This document shows, in pieces, positions 44,894 through 55,441 of a stretch of 64,000 bases of DNA (positions are counted from its first letter, which is position 1; every line of letters begins with the position of its first letter). Source of the stretch: Zobellia laminariae. GTDB lineage: Bacteria; Bacteroidota; Bacteroidia; Flavobacteriales; Flavobacteriaceae. The stretch spans positions 972,283 to 1,036,282 of the forward strand of contig NZ_RCNS01000001.1 of the NCBI RefSeq assembly GCF_009725995.1, written 5' to 3'. Below the pieces are notes generated by a model. The model saw only the letters and a program-made list of their open reading frames with translations, had not been told where the DNA came from and ran no database searches. The translations under genes were made by a program, and so were the position numbers.

Positions 44894-46354
44894 ATGTCAT
44901 TTTTAAAACTAAATATTAGATTACTTACCCTACTTGTTTTTGTTCCTCTCTTTTTATCAAGTCAGGAAAAGAATGACACAAAACCCAACGTACTATTTAT
45001 TGCAGTAGACGACCTCACCACTAGTTTAGCTTCTTATGGTGATCCTTTAGCCAAGACACCAAACTTTGACCGGCTAGCCAAGATAGGAGTTCAATTTAAT
45101 AAAGCATATTGCCAGATTCCACTTTGCAACCCTTCCAGAGCTTCGGTCATGACCGGTTTAAGACCAGATGCAATAAAGGTTTATGATCTTGATGCCCACT
45201 TTAGAGATGAAGTTCCCAATGTTACTACCCTACCCCAACTTTTTAAAGACCAAGGGTATTGGGTTGGAAGAGTAGGAAAGTTATATCATTACAATGTTCC
45301 AGCAGCCATTGGCACCAATGGTCATGATGACCCTGCTTCTTGGCACGAAGTTTTTAATCCTAAAGGACGGGATAAAGACGAGGAACATCTTATTACAAAT
45401 GCAGAGCCCCACCGCAAAATAAGTGCCGCCTTGAGTTGGCTGAGAGCCGAAGGTGAAGATAGCGAGCAGACAGATGGTATGGTAACTACAGAAGCCATTA
45501 AACAAATAGAAAAACATAAAGAGAATCCGTTTTTTCTTGGTGTCGGTTTTTTCAGGCCCCACACTCCTTATATCGCACCTAAAAAGTATTTTGACCTCTA
45601 TCCTATAGATTCCATAAGTATCCCATACGCACCTGAAGATGACAGAGCCGACATCCCCTATGCTGCTCTTGCCCATAATTGTAAAATAGCGCACTACGGC
45701 TTACCAGAATCTGTCTGTTTGGATGCTAAACAGGCCTATTATGCCACAGTTTCTTTTATAGATGCCCAAGTAGGATTATTATTGGATGCATTGGAAGACA
45801 ACAAATTGATGGACAATACTATTATTGTCCTATGGAGTGATCACGGTTATCATTTAGGAGAACACCAAGGTATCTGGCAAAAGCGCTGCCTGTTTGAAGA
45901 ATCATCTAAAGCGCCCTTACTTATCTATGCGCCTGGTGCAGCAGGTAATGGCATCAAGTCTGATCAAGTTGTAGAATTTATCGATATCTACCCAACAGTA
46001 GCCAAGTTGTGCAATCTAAACCCTCCAAATGAACAGCCCGGAAAGAATCTAATGCCCTTATTAAATGACCCCCTCCTGAATTGGGAAGGCCACGCCTATA
46101 CGCAAGTTCTTAGACCAGGCAATGGAAACCCTGTTATGGGTAGAAGTGTACGTACCAACAAATGGCGCTACACAGATTGGAACGAAGGCAAAGAAGGCGA
46201 GGAATTGTATGATCAAATAAAAGACCCAAAAGAGTTTAACAATTTAGAAAGTGACCCCAATTACCAGCAAATAAAGGCTGAACTCAAAACGCTTTTAGAA
46301 GAAAATGTAAGCGGACAAGTACCAACCACTCCTTTTAATCCGGATAGGCTTTAA
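44894..46354 (+). CDS. S1-family sulfatase (iduronate-2-sulfatase-like)
   Basis: A 486-residue secreted enzyme with a signal peptide ending near [14 protein letters not shown] is the metal-binding start, and [11 protein letters not shown] is the CxPSR formylglycine motif at the catalytic cysteine. [10 protein letters not shown] and [12 protein letters not shown] are the later metal and substrate blocks. Formylglycine sulfatases need an anaerobic or FGE maturase elsewhere in the genome. The general class removes sulfate from sulfated polysaccharides such as carrageenan, fucoidan or ulvan; the substrate is not fixed by sequence. It resembles the second sulfatase at 48908. Confidence 0.9.
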   Translation: MSFLKLNIRLLTLLVFVPLFLSSQEKNDTKPNVLFIAVDDLTTSLASYGDPLAKTPNFDRLAKIGVQFNKAYCQIPLCNPSRASVMTGLRPDAIKVYDLDAHFRDEVPNVTTLPQLFKDQGYWVGRVGKLYHYNVPAAIGTNGHDDPASWHEVFNPKGRDKDEEHLITNAEPHRKISAALSWLRAEGEDSEQTDGMVTTEAIKQIEKHKENPFFLGVGFFRPHTPYIAPKKYFDLYPIDSISIPYAPEDDRADIPYAALAHNCKIAHYGLPESVCLDAKQAYYATVSFIDAQVGLLLDALEDNKLMDNTIIVLWSDHGYHLGEHQGIWQKRCLFEESSKAPLLIYAPGAAGNGIKSDQVVEFIDIYPTVAKLCNLNPPNEQPGKNLMPLLNDPLLNWEGHAYTQVLRPGNGNPVMGRSVRTNKWRYTDWNEGKEGEELYDQIKDPKEFNNLESDPNYQQIKAELKTLLEENVSGQVPTTPFNPDRL

Positions 46355-46562
46355 CAGTAATAGGCAACCTCTCATAAAAACTAGAACTACTTAACACAAG
46401 AAAAACTTCGCTTGATTACTAAAAGAAATTGCTTAACCTTTTAAAGGTTTGGGAAGATGCTTTATACGTGTAATTCTTACTTATTTTCCCACAAATATTG
46501 GCGATATGTATGATTTGATTAAATTAGTAGCAAACGAAAAATAGTTGGAAACTAATTTAATT

Positions 46563-46817
46563 ATGGATTTAAACAATAACATAAAGTCCATTCCAGTCTT
46601 TTCAGGTACACAATGGGAAGCCGGAATGATTAAAAATCTTTTGGAAAACGAGCAAATTGAGTCCTATGTGAAAGACGGAATTATGGCAAGTCTAAATACA
46701 TTTTCTTCGTTACCTGGTGGTGCTATTCAAGTGAAAGTTATGGTTTCAAACAATGATCTAGATAAATCCTTGAAGGTTATTAATGAATATAAAAAGAATG
46801 TAGAGGAAGAAAAATAA
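46563..46817 (+). CDS. DUF2007-type small protein
   Basis: An 84-residue protein from the ATG at 46563. A TTG 18 bp upstream is open too but is less likely. IPVFSGTQWEAGMIKNLLEN and LPGGAIQVKVMVSNNDLDKSLKVI match the DUF2007 (signal-transducing) fold, a putative GlnB-like partner domain. No transmembrane segment is visible. It is an isolated gene between the sulfatase and the convergent TonB gene. Confidence 0.75.
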   Translation: MDLNNNIKSIPVFSGTQWEAGMIKNLLENEQIESYVKDGIMASLNTFSSLPGGAIQVKVMVSNNDLDKSLKVINEYKKNVEEEK

Positions 46818-46918
46818 GTCAATTCTCCTGTAGGTCTTTAAACTAAATACGCTCAATGCCTAGCAATAATAATCTTTGCTCACGCCATTAATTAAGCATA
46901 AAATAAATTCAAACAAAA

Positions 46919-46986
46919 CAAAGACCATAGTCGCGAATAAGTCTTTACTTAAAGCTTCTATGGTCTTTGCTGAACTCCTTTTTTTT
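46919..46986 (-). terminator. hairpin terminator after tonB
   Basis: CAAAGACCATAG at 46919-46930 and CTATGGTCTTTG at 46958-46969 form a perfect 12-bp inverted repeat. On the minus strand it is followed by a T-rich stretch, and it sits 50 bp beyond the TonB stop. On the plus strand there is also a T8 run downstream (46979-46986), so it may work in both directions. Confidence 0.65.
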
Positions 46987-47022
46987 CTTCAAATTTTAAA
47001 AGAACTAAGAGTTCATGATCTA

Positions 47023-47748
47023 CTACATCTCCATTTTAAAATTAATGGGAATACTGTAAGGCACTTTAACATTATTGCCACGTTGTCTGCCAGGTTGCAT
47101 TTTAGGCAGTGCAGCTACAATACGAGAAGCTTCTTGCTCTAAACTCTTGTCCGGTCCTCTTGTTTTAATACCGGTAATGAAGCCCTTTTGATCGATAACA
47201 AAATAGACAAATACCTTACCTTGAATGTGTAATTCTAATGCTCCTGCAGGGTATGTAAACTCTTTTTTTACATGCTCTTGAATCATTTTTTGAAAACAAG
47301 CTTTCTTATCTGCATTGGTCACCATGCTTTCGCAGCCAGGAAACACAGGTACGTTTTCAATAATAGCAAATGGTACAGAAACATCTTCCTCTTCTTCTGC
47401 AACCTCTACATCGTTTACAGCAATTTCTTCTTGAATAACAGTGTTTTGGTTAATCTCGCTGCTTTCTATAATAGTCTCCTCTACTTCAGAAGCATCTTCT
47501 ACAATCTCTATAATCTCCGGTGCTAATGGTGGTGGAGGTGGTGGAGGCGTATTAAGCGCTTTTGTTATAGGTATATCTTCATTTAACTCGTCTGGAATAT
47601 CCATAACCTGAACATATTCGGTTTGAGTATCATAAGTTTTATATTCCAAAGCTCTCCAAACAACTAAGAGAACTAGGGTTAGGCCAATTACAAAATACAG
47701 GCCACTATTTCGGTTCAAATCTGCTTGCGGGTTTTTTTTGAGTTCCAT
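47023..47748 (-). CDS. tonB: energy transducer TonB
   Basis: A 241-residue protein with an N-terminal membrane anchor (LYFVIGLTLVLLVVWRAL). A proline-rich linker (NTPPPPPPPLAP) and an acidic stretch follow, then the C-terminal TonB domain (FTYPAGALELHIQGKVFVYF, with KVPYSIPINFKMEM at the end). It transfers proton-motive energy from ExbBD to outer-membrane receptors such as the SusC homologue at 52134. The acidic repeat region (EVEETIIESS and later AEEEEDVSV) is longer than in the E. coli protein. Confidence 0.88.
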   Translation of the reverse strand: MELKKNPQADLNRNSGLYFVIGLTLVLLVVWRALEYKTYDTQTEYVQVMDIPDELNEDIPITKALNTPPPPPPPLAPEIIEIVEDASEVEETIIESSEINQNTVIQEEIAVNDVEVAEEEEDVSVPFAIIENVPVFPGCESMVTNADKKACFQKMIQEHVKKEFTYPAGALELHIQGKVFVYFVIDQKGFITGIKTRGPDKSLEQEASRIVAALPKMQPGRQRGNNVKVPYSIPINFKMEM

Positions 47749-48201
47749 AATTTATTGATTTAATACCTTAAAAATAAGATACTTACAACAGAGTTTAAAT
47801 GACATTTATCATGTTTTCAAAAAGCTCTGAAAAAGACTAATGGAGGGAAAGAAGTAGCAATAACTGCTCAGGCCTGAGTTCTATTAAGCGCGCACCCTAC
47901 TTAAGGTGTAAGATGAAGACTATACCTGTGAACTAACAAAAATCACTTTTTATATAAAATTGAAAAAAAAGTATTGAAGACTTGCTTGAAGCAAGCTAAA
48001 TCCTTAGGAGATTATAACCTATGTTTTTATTACCCTGCAGAAAAGCTGATCATTTACAGCTAATGAAATAACGGTTCTTCCACTTAAATCACTTCTATAA
48101 AATTCCAACTCAAATAAAAAAACAAAGCATCTCTTTACTCAGATTCCTCTACATTGATTATTTTTCCAAAACGAAATATATCTACTCCCCAAAAACGTAC
48201 T
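47749..48201. other. 453-bp intergenic region between tonB and the CatA-like gene
   Basis: This holds the divergent promoters of the two genes but no open frame of note apart from the 5' extension of the acetyltransferase frame (48154-48201). It is A/T-rich with several poly-A and poly-T tracts, and I see no repeat or strong stem-loop. Confidence 0.5.
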
Positions 48202-48819
48202 ATGCGTAAAGAGATTAATGTTGAGACTTGGTATAGGAAAGACCATTTTGAATTCTTTTCAAAATTTGATGAACCGTTTTATGGTATAACTGCTAAAGTA
48301 GATTGTACCAAAACCTACAATACAGCAAAAGAAAAAGGAGATTCTTTCTTTTTGTCTTATTTACACAAATCTTTGGTTGCCGTAAACAGAACTGTTCAGT
48401 TCAGATACCGCATTGTTGATGGCAAATTGTATGAATACGAAACCGTAGATGCCTCACCAACTATAAATAGAGAAAATGGCACTTTTGCCTTTTCACATTT
48501 AAAGTATCGTGAAAATTTTGAAGACTTTCTTGCTTTGGCCCTTCCTGCAATAGAAAAAGTAAGAAACTCAAACCGACTTATGCCTGATGAATCCGGAGAG
48601 AATGTTATACATTGCTCTGCCATTCCTTGGATAGATTTCACTTCAATTTCACACGCTAGACATTATGCCCATCCCGATAGTTGCCCAAAAATAGCTTTTG
48701 GGAAAATGACCTCCGATAACGGCAAATTATTTATGCCTGTTTCCGTTCATGTGCACCATGCGCTAGTAGATGGTTATCATGTGGGACAATTTATGGAAGA
48801 GCTCCAAAAATTAATGTGA
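48202..48819 (+). CDS. CatA-like chloramphenicol acetyltransferase family protein
   Basis: A 205-residue protein from the ATG at 48202 (the longer frame from 48154 adds only unlikely residues). VHVHHALVDGYHVGQFMEEL contains the catalytic HHxxxDG motif of chloramphenicol acetyltransferases. IPWIDFTSISHARHY is the typical middle block. The family uses acetyl-CoA. The drug specificity cannot be told, and many environmental members are not resistance enzymes. It sits between TonB and a sulfatase with no evident link to either. Confidence 0.85.
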   Translation: MRKEINVETWYRKDHFEFFSKFDEPFYGITAKVDCTKTYNTAKEKGDSFFLSYLHKSLVAVNRTVQFRYRIVDGKLYEYETVDASPTINRENGTFAFSHLKYRENFEDFLALALPAIEKVRNSNRLMPDESGENVIHCSAIPWIDFTSISHARHYAHPDSCPKIAFGKMTSDNGKLFMPVSVHVHHALVDGYHVGQFMEELQKLM

Positions 48820-48907
48820 GGATAATAGGAAGGTTAACAAAAAGAAAGATAATTGAAATGAAGTTTCTTTAATTCTCAAACCACTCATTATTACTAAGCA
48901 AAATTAC

Positions 48908-50338
48908 ATGAAACTATTATTTTCCCACACGGTCTTATTACTATTTGTTTTACAATTTTCATTAGCTCAAGAAAGGCCTAATGTGCTATTTATAGCCATT
49001 GATGATTTAAATGATTACGTAAACTGTATGAACGGTACGGTTAGTATACCCACACCCAATATAGATAAGTTGGCAAAAAGTGGATTGCTATTTAACAATG
49101 CCCATTCCCAAGCACCTCTTTGCGGTCCTTCCAGAGCAAGTGTCATGACCGGACTTTATCCTTCTACTTCAGGAAACTATTTACAGGTTCACGATGAAAA
49201 TATAAAAAAGAGCAGCAAAGCAACTAAGAATGCCATATTTATACCAGATTACTTTGAAAAACACGGTTATAAAACCATGGCGGTTGGTAAAATTTATCAT
49301 GGTGGTGATGCCGCCCAGACTTTCCAAGAATATGGTGGTTATTTTAATTTAGACGGACTTAGACCACCTGAAAGAATGAATTACGACCCCACTAAGCTAC
49401 CGCAGAAAAAAGGAACCACTTATACCGATTGGGGCGCCTATCCAGAAAATGATAGTTTAATGGGCGATTATAAAATAGCGCAATGGGCCGTAGATAAATT
49501 ACAACAAAAACATGATCAGCCATTTTTCTTAGCCGTTGGTTTTAACAAACCTCACGTTCCATGGCATGTGCCGCAGAAGTGGTTTGATATGTTTCCCTTA
49601 GAAGATATTGAAACACCTCCATATAATAAGGACGACTTTGATGACATTCCTCTTATGGCTCAAAAAGTTGCCGAGGTACCTATGATGCCTACGACCGAGG
49701 AGTTAATAGAATGGAAGCAATGGAAAGAGGTCATACAAGCATATTCGGCAACCGTTGCCTTTGCCGACGCACAAGTAGGAAAGGTGCTTGACGCTCTAGA
49801 AAAATCTAATTATAAAAACAATACTATAATTGTTCTGTGGTCCGATCATGGTTACGACCTTGGCGAAAAAAACAGGGTAGCCAAACACGCTTTATGGGAA
49901 CGGGATACACGGTCTATCTTAATATTCAAAGAAATAGAAGCTAAGGGTGGCAAAATATGTAGCTCTCCAGTTGGTCTTATAGATATTTACCCAACCTTGG
50001 TTGATATGTGTAAATTACCCGCTTTAGAACAACTTGATGGACGTTCATTAACCAGATTTATAGAAGAACCCAACCTAACATGGGAACACCCAGCACTTAG
50101 TTTTTATGGAAAGAAAAATGTAGTGGTTAGAGGCGATCGCTATAGATTAACGCAATATGAAGATGGTTCCCTTGAACTTTATGACATGAAGAAAGACCCC
50201 AACGAGTGGTACAATCTAGCAGAGAAAGTAAAATATGATAACGTTGTTAAACGGTTACTAAAACACATCCCACTTAATTGGGCTCCCAATTCTGCATTTT
50301 CATCATATGACATAAACGATTACTTTAGAGGGAAATAA
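48908..50338 (+). CDS. S1-family sulfatase, second copy
   Basis: A 476-residue sulfatase with a signal peptide (ending LAQ) and VLFIAIDDLNDYV. The formylglycine motif is [11 protein letters not shown], followed by VGFNKPHVPWHVP and LWSDHGYDLGEK. It resembles the 44894 sulfatase in most blocks and belongs to the same iduronate-sulfatase-like branch. The two may differ in the sulfate position they attack. It converges with the SusD gene at a shared terminator. Confidence 0.9.
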   Translation: MKLLFSHTVLLLFVLQFSLAQERPNVLFIAIDDLNDYVNCMNGTVSIPTPNIDKLAKSGLLFNNAHSQAPLCGPSRASVMTGLYPSTSGNYLQVHDENIKKSSKATKNAIFIPDYFEKHGYKTMAVGKIYHGGDAAQTFQEYGGYFNLDGLRPPERMNYDPTKLPQKKGTTYTDWGAYPENDSLMGDYKIAQWAVDKLQQKHDQPFFLAVGFNKPHVPWHVPQKWFDMFPLEDIETPPYNKDDFDDIPLMAQKVAEVPMMPTTEELIEWKQWKEVIQAYSATVAFADAQVGKVLDALEKSNYKNNTIIVLWSDHGYDLGEKNRVAKHALWERDTRSILIFKEIEAKGGKICSSPVGLIDIYPTLVDMCKLPALEQLDGRSLTRFIEEPNLTWEHPALSFYGKKNVVVRGDRYRLTQYEDGSLELYDMKKDPNEWYNLAEKVKYDNVVKRLLKHIPLNWAPNSAFSSYDINDYFRGK

Positions 50339-50406
50339 CGCCTTTAACCCATTTCATATTTCTATATCACAAGAAATTCAGAGAATAAAAACCTTTAGAC
50401 ATAAAT

Positions 50407-50437
50407 AAGGGCTGCAGAAATATTCTGCAGCCCTTTT
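50407..50437. terminator. bidirectional terminator between sulfatase and susD
   Basis: AAGGGCTGCAGA at 50407-50418, loop AATAT, and TCTGCAGCCCTT at 50424-50435 form a perfect 12-bp stem followed by T-rich sequence. The two genes face each other here. Confidence 0.85.
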
Positions 50438-50473
50438 ACTACTCACTTACTCAACTAACAAACTTTATAAATA

Positions 50474-52123
50474 CTAATATCCCGGATTCTGTGGGAGTAA
50501 ATTTGGATTCTTTTCAATCTCGCCTTGAGGAATAGGAAACAGATTAAACTTTTCTGAGTAGATAGTAGCAGGCCTATTGTCTACAGGAAATGGCTCTAAT
50601 TCCATCTCACCTGTTACAGGATCTACGCTCAATACCTTCATACCCGTGAAAATCTTATTGTTCAATACCTCTACACCCATATTCCATCGTTTTAAATCCC
50701 AAAAACGGTGACCTTCCAATGCCAACTCAATTTTTCGTTCGTGTACAATGGCATCAAACATATCTGCTTTAGTAAGTCCCATTGCTAAATCTGGCTGACC
50801 TGCTCTAGTACGTACACTATTTATAGCAGCATATACTGACGCATCCGGTCCTGAAACCTCATTTTGTGCTTCGGCATAATTAAGTAAAACTTCTGCCAAC
50901 CTCATCTCTATCCAGCTTTGTTTACTTTGTCCAAAATCAACTCCAAAAGGTGCGCTTTGATCCATGAACTTTTTAATGTAATAACCGGTTATAGAATGTA
51001 AACCGGTTCGTAAGGGAGCATCAACACCATCAGGAAAGATTACGTCCATTTCTCTACCCATAAATTCAGCCCCTTGAAATAAAACAGTGGCATAAAATCT
51101 TGAATCTCTTCCTTCATAAGGTTTTAAAGGATTAAAGCCTGACGCAGGATCTGTGATAGGCAAACCATTGGCCATCTCATAACTATCTACAAATTCTTGA
51201 GTTGGGTTACACTGTGAACCCCAATCTGCTCTATAACTAAAAGGTAACATTACCTTATCCATTCCGTGTCCTTTATCGGTTCCATTAAAAAGCACCTCAA
51301 AAATAACTTCTGGATCTCCGCCGTAGGTTTGGAACAATCCTTCGTAGTCCGAAGACAACGTATAACCGCCACCATCAATAACCGCTTTTGATAATTCTGC
51401 GGAACGCGCATAGTTCTTAGCGAACAATTGTGCTCTACCGTTAAAAGCCCATGCAGCTTCTTTTGTAGCTCTACCAGTTTCAGAATCCGGAAGTTCGGAT
51501 ACGGATGGTAAATCTGCCGCAGCGGCAGTAAACTCTTCATCTATATATGCGTAAATCTCATCTACTGGCGTTCTGGCCAACAATAAGTCATCATCTATAG
51601 ATTGTAACTCTTTGATCAAAGGCACCGCTCCATATCTTCTTGCCAAATCAAAATACTGAAAAGCTTTTACAAATCTTGCCTCTGCTGTAATCCTAGTTTT
51701 AACATCGGCATCTAACTCACTATCTTCAATATTGGAAAGAATAGTATTGGCAAGAAAAATTCCTTTGTATAGTACACCCCAGTTATCCAGCGGATTATTG
51801 GTAGGATCTATCAAACCCGGACGAATGACTTTCCATGATTCGATCCAACCACTTTTGGTCATGGCTATATCCGTATTGTTATCTAAAATGGACGAAAAAC
51901 CGTTTGCATCCTTTCCTGGGTGATTTGATTGCCCTCTTCCAGGGAAACCTATAGGCATATAATTGTACAATCTATATAGAACAGATTCTACATAACCTTG
52001 ATCATTATAGACCACGTCTTCACTAATAATATCTAGCGGTTCTCTTTCTAAAAACCCATCTTCACATGAAATCGCAAAAGCAAAAATTACGATTAGAGAT
52101 GTATATATTTTTATCCTTTTCAT
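50474..52123 (-). CDS. SusD/RagB-family glycan-binding lipoprotein
   Basis: A 549-residue lipoprotein (MKRIKIYTSLIVIFAFAISC, Cys20) of the SusD/RagB family. The N-terminal part has TPR helices such as FVKAFQYFDLARRYGAVPLI. The C-terminal block WIEMRLAEVLLNYAEAQNEV is typical. It partners the SusC-like protein immediately upstream in the operon and captures oligosaccharides for import. With the two nearby sulfatases it suggests a sulfated polysaccharide, the identity of which is not determined. It lies 10 bp downstream of the SusC gene in transcription order. Confidence 0.9.
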   Translation of the reverse strand: MKRIKIYTSLIVIFAFAISCEDGFLEREPLDIISEDVVYNDQGYVESVLYRLYNYMPIGFPGRGQSNHPGKDANGFSSILDNNTDIAMTKSGWIESWKVIRPGLIDPTNNPLDNWGVLYKGIFLANTILSNIEDSELDADVKTRITAEARFVKAFQYFDLARRYGAVPLIKELQSIDDDLLLARTPVDEIYAYIDEEFTAAAADLPSVSELPDSETGRATKEAAWAFNGRAQLFAKNYARSAELSKAVIDGGGYTLSSDYEGLFQTYGGDPEVIFEVLFNGTDKGHGMDKVMLPFSYRADWGSQCNPTQEFVDSYEMANGLPITDPASGFNPLKPYEGRDSRFYATVLFQGAEFMGREMDVIFPDGVDAPLRTGLHSITGYYIKKFMDQSAPFGVDFGQSKQSWIEMRLAEVLLNYAEAQNEVSGPDASVYAAINSVRTRAGQPDLAMGLTKADMFDAIVHERKIELALEGHRFWDLKRWNMGVEVLNNKIFTGMKVLSVDPVTGEMELEPFPVDNRPATIYSEKFNLFPIPQGEIEKNPNLLPQNPGY

Positions 52124-52133
52124 TTTTATAATT

Positions 52134-55100
52134 TTAAAAGTTTACACTAAAACCAAGGTTTACACGTCTTAACTGTGGATAGTAAAGAGAGTTTCCACTT
52201 TCCTCAGAAGGTCGTTCTGGATCATAGAAATCATATTTAGAAAATGTCAAAAGGTTGTTTCCAGAAACAAAGAAGCGAATAGATTCAATTCCCAATTTAT
52301 CCATTACATCATCAGGTAAATTGTAACCTACCTCTACATTTCTCAACTTTAAATAAGAACCATCTATCATCCAAAAAGTAGAAGTTCGTTCGTTATTTGG
52401 TGGTGTATTAAAATAGGTTCTTGGAAAAGCCGCATTCTCGTTTCCTTCTCTGTACGAATCCAAAACCCTTCCGCGAATAGCGTTAGACCCAAGACTAAAA
52501 GCTCCTATGTAGGCATAGCTATTAAAATCCGTTGCTCCTTGAAAGCTGGCATTTAAATCAAAGCCTTTGTAAGCCATTGACAGGTTTAAACCATATACAA
52601 TTTCTGGAATTACACTCTTACCAATCTGTTGAACATCAAAACCATCAATAACATTATCATTATTAATGTCTTCATATTTAATATCACCCGTCTTTAGAGA
52701 TGCGTTACCCTGACCATCTTGATCCGGCCATGCGTTTATTTCTTCTTGAGATTTAAAAAGACCTGCAGAAGTGTACCCATATAATTGATCAAAAGGTCTA
52801 CCTGTTTTTCGTATTCTATCCTCCACGTCAGTAGGCTCATCTATAAAAATGACTTCACTAGTAGCCTTGGTCATGTTAGGAGACACCTCAAACCTAAAAT
52901 TCTCTCCAATAGTACCTTTGTATCTCAAGGCCAATTCAAAACCTCTGTTATCTACAATACCTAAATTCTCTTTAGGCAAACTGGCTCCAAAACTTTCAGG
53001 TATAGAGGCGTTTCTAGCTATCAAAATATCTTCGGTTCTTTTACTGAAAATATCGAACTCACCAGAAAGACGGCCTTTCCATAAACTAAAATCCAAACCA
53101 AGGTTTTTAGCAGTTGCCGTTTCCCATGTAATATTAGGGTTTGGAATACCGGTATCTTGGATACCCGGTCTATACGCACCAGACGTTCCTATAACTGACC
53201 CTGAATTAAAGGTATACCCAGATAAATATTGAAAAGGATCTACTCTATCGTTACCAAACTTACCCCAAGAGGCTCTTATTTTTAGTGTTTCTATAGCATC
53301 TACACCAGACAAAAAGCTTTCTTCAGAAATTTTCCATCCCACAGAGAAAGCTGGAAAAGTACCCCATCTTTTATCTTTTGGAAAATTATAAGAACCATCA
53401 TGTCTTACATTGGCCTGAAATAAATACTTATTTGCATAACTATATGTTAATCGGCCAATATATCCCTGTCTTGCACTTTCTGAAGCGCCACCATCTGAAG
53501 TCTGCCCAGTTGCCCCACCGGCAAACAATTGATCTATGGATGGCGAAACATAACCTTGACGGCCTGCCTCTATATTCTTCCTTTCGTTATCTACTTTTTC
53601 ATAAACAAATAAGGCTCCTAAATTATGTTTTCCAAATTCCCTGTCATAATTCACAAAAAACTGCGTAGTCTCCTGTACGATCTCATCATAACCTTCGGTT
53701 AAAGTGATATTGGAAATACTTGTAAACGGAGTGTAAATGTTATTTACTGGATCGGATACGTAAAATGTATAAGGCTCGTTAAATTCCTTTTCATTTTTGA
53801 AAGAATGGTCATAGTTATACTTGAACGTAGTACTTAAACCTTCTATAGGTATATCATATTTTAATTTAAAGTTTCCTTGAAAAACGTTCCAATTGGTTCT
53901 TGTATAACCAGAATGTATGGCCTCACCAATAGGATTGATATTAACACCATTATATCCTAATCCTCCCGGTTCAACGCTATCCGGTACATAAGCAGGTGAT
54001 GTTGGCTGAGAATTTAGTAGAGAGTTAAACGGAGAATTACTGGAATCCCCTATTTTCTCTTTTCTACCAGCCAAATCTATTCCTAACGTAAATCTATCCG
54101 TTAAATCAATATCTATATTGGCTCTTACATTATATCTTTTGAAAGAAGAAGTCTCATATAATCCTTTTTGGTCCAACATGGCCAAACTTGTAAAATAGCG
54201 TACTCTTTCTCCACCACCACTTACAGTAATTCCTTGCTGTTGTATTGGGGCTGATTTACGGATCACTTCTCCCCACCAATCCGTACTAGGCAAAGTTCCG
54301 TTTTGATACTGCTGTACTTGTTGGTCCGTAAAAGCAGGATTGTCACCACTGTTTAAACTTGCTTCATTAAAATATTGGGCAAACTCACCAGCATTAAGCA
54401 TTTCTGGCACCTGAACGGCAGATTGAAATCCAAAAGAACTATTATAGCTTATGCTTGGTGCACCATGTGTACCACGCTTAGTTGTTACCAAAACCACTCC
54501 GTTTGCAGCACGCGCTCCATAAATAGCGGCGGAAGCAGCATCTTTTAAGACCGTAATACTTTCAATGGCATTTGGATCTATCCTATCGATACTACGCTCT
54601 ACTCCATCAACCAAAATAAGTGCACTGTTGTTTCCAAAAGTACTTTTACCTCTAATTAAAAAGTCTCCCCCATCTGCACCAGGTTTACCCGTTGTTTGTC
54701 TTGTGATTACACCCGGTAATTTACCTGATAAGTTTTGCGTTAGACTGGGGGTAGGTGCAATATTCACCTTTTCACCCTTTACAACTGCTACCGCTCCGGT
54801 CAAATCACTTTTCTTCTGAGTTCCGTAACCAACTACAACAACCTCATCTAAAGATTCTGCATCTTCTTCTAAGGTGACATTAATTACAGTTTGCCCATTT
54901 AAAGCAACTTCTTTAGTCTTGAATCCTACATAACTAAAAGATAAAGAAGCGTTATCAGCAACATTCGTCAATGTAAAATTCCCATCAAAATCGGCTTGAG
55001 CACCGTTATTGGTTCCTTTTACTATTACATTGGCCCCAGGCAATGGTCCATTAGCATCGGACACCGTACCGCTAATTGAGTTTTGGGCCACAACGGTGAA

Positions 55101-55178
55101 GCCTGTTAAAAGTAACATACAACACAGCAAGGCTTTGCTATGTATTAATGTCCTTAATTTAAGTTCGGTTTTTTTCAT
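52134..55178 (-). CDS. SusC/RagA-family TonB-dependent outer-membrane receptor
   Basis: A 1014-residue receptor with a signal peptide. A CarboxypepD_reg-like domain (ISGTVSDANGPLPGANVIVK) is followed by a TonB box-like region (DEVVVVGYGTQKKSDL). The plug contains NAIESITVLKDAASAAIYGA and the SusC signature GARAANGVVLVTTKRG, then a barrel ending RRVNLGFSVNF. It imports bound glycan, powered by TonB. It is transcribed before susD. The 263-bp region upstream (55179-55441) holds its promoter and that of the divergent 55442 gene. Confidence 0.92.
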   Translation of the reverse strand: MKKTELKLRTLIHSKALLCCMLLLTGFTVVAQNSISGTVSDANGPLPGANVIVKGTNNGAQADFDGNFTLTNVADNASLSFSYVGFKTKEVALNGQTVINVTLEEDAESLDEVVVVGYGTQKKSDLTGAVAVVKGEKVNIAPTPSLTQNLSGKLPGVITRQTTGKPGADGGDFLIRGKSTFGNNSALILVDGVERSIDRIDPNAIESITVLKDAASAAIYGARAANGVVLVTTKRGTHGAPSISYNSSFGFQSAVQVPEMLNAGEFAQYFNEASLNSGDNPAFTDQQVQQYQNGTLPSTDWWGEVIRKSAPIQQQGITVSGGGERVRYFTSLAMLDQKGLYETSSFKRYNVRANIDIDLTDRFTLGIDLAGRKEKIGDSSNSPFNSLLNSQPTSPAYVPDSVEPGGLGYNGVNINPIGEAIHSGYTRTNWNVFQGNFKLKYDIPIEGLSTTFKYNYDHSFKNEKEFNEPYTFYVSDPVNNIYTPFTSISNITLTEGYDEIVQETTQFFVNYDREFGKHNLGALFVYEKVDNERKNIEAGRQGYVSPSIDQLFAGGATGQTSDGGASESARQGYIGRLTYSYANKYLFQANVRHDGSYNFPKDKRWGTFPAFSVGWKISEESFLSGVDAIETLKIRASWGKFGNDRVDPFQYLSGYTFNSGSVIGTSGAYRPGIQDTGIPNPNITWETATAKNLGLDFSLWKGRLSGEFDIFSKRTEDILIARNASIPESFGASLPKENLGIVDNRGFELALRYKGTIGENFRFEVSPNMTKATSEVIFIDEPTDVEDRIRKTGRPFDQLYGYTSAGLFKSQEEINAWPDQDGQGNASLKTGDIKYEDINNDNVIDGFDVQQIGKSVIPEIVYGLNLSMAYKGFDLNASFQGATDFNSYAYIGAFSLGSNAIRGRVLDSYREGNENAAFPRTYFNTPPNNERTSTFWMIDGSYLKLRNVEVGYNLPDDVMDKLGIESIRFFVSGNNLLTFSKYDFYDPERPSEESGNSLYYPQLRRVNLGFSVNF

Positions 55179-55441
55179 AATAATTGAGTTATTAGTTTCT
55201 GTTTCAAAGAACTACAACTATAAAATAACCGAGGTAGAAAATGAGGTCTTTAAGAGGGGGCAAATAAGGCTGCGTATTTTTAGCACATAGAAAACAACAG
55301 GGCTAACGGGTACATTACTGTAAAAAAGTTATAAACTTCACATATCTATAATACTTAATTGCGTTACAATTTCTTCTTTCTGTTTCCTTTGGTGTGTTAG
55401 CTTTTTTCTTTCTTGTAGGTATTAATTTTATATAAAAAGTT
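55179..55441. other. divergent intergenic region of susC and the DUF2945 gene
   Basis: No open frame of note. The end nearest susC is A/T-rich and the central part contains a GAGGGGGCAA stretch. Regulatory sites were not identified. Confidence 0.4.

Noticed and set aside
52849..53232. Plus-strand frame of 127 codons opposite SusC
   Set aside because: It lies wholly inside the well-supported receptor gene and has no motifs; such shadows are common over long genes.
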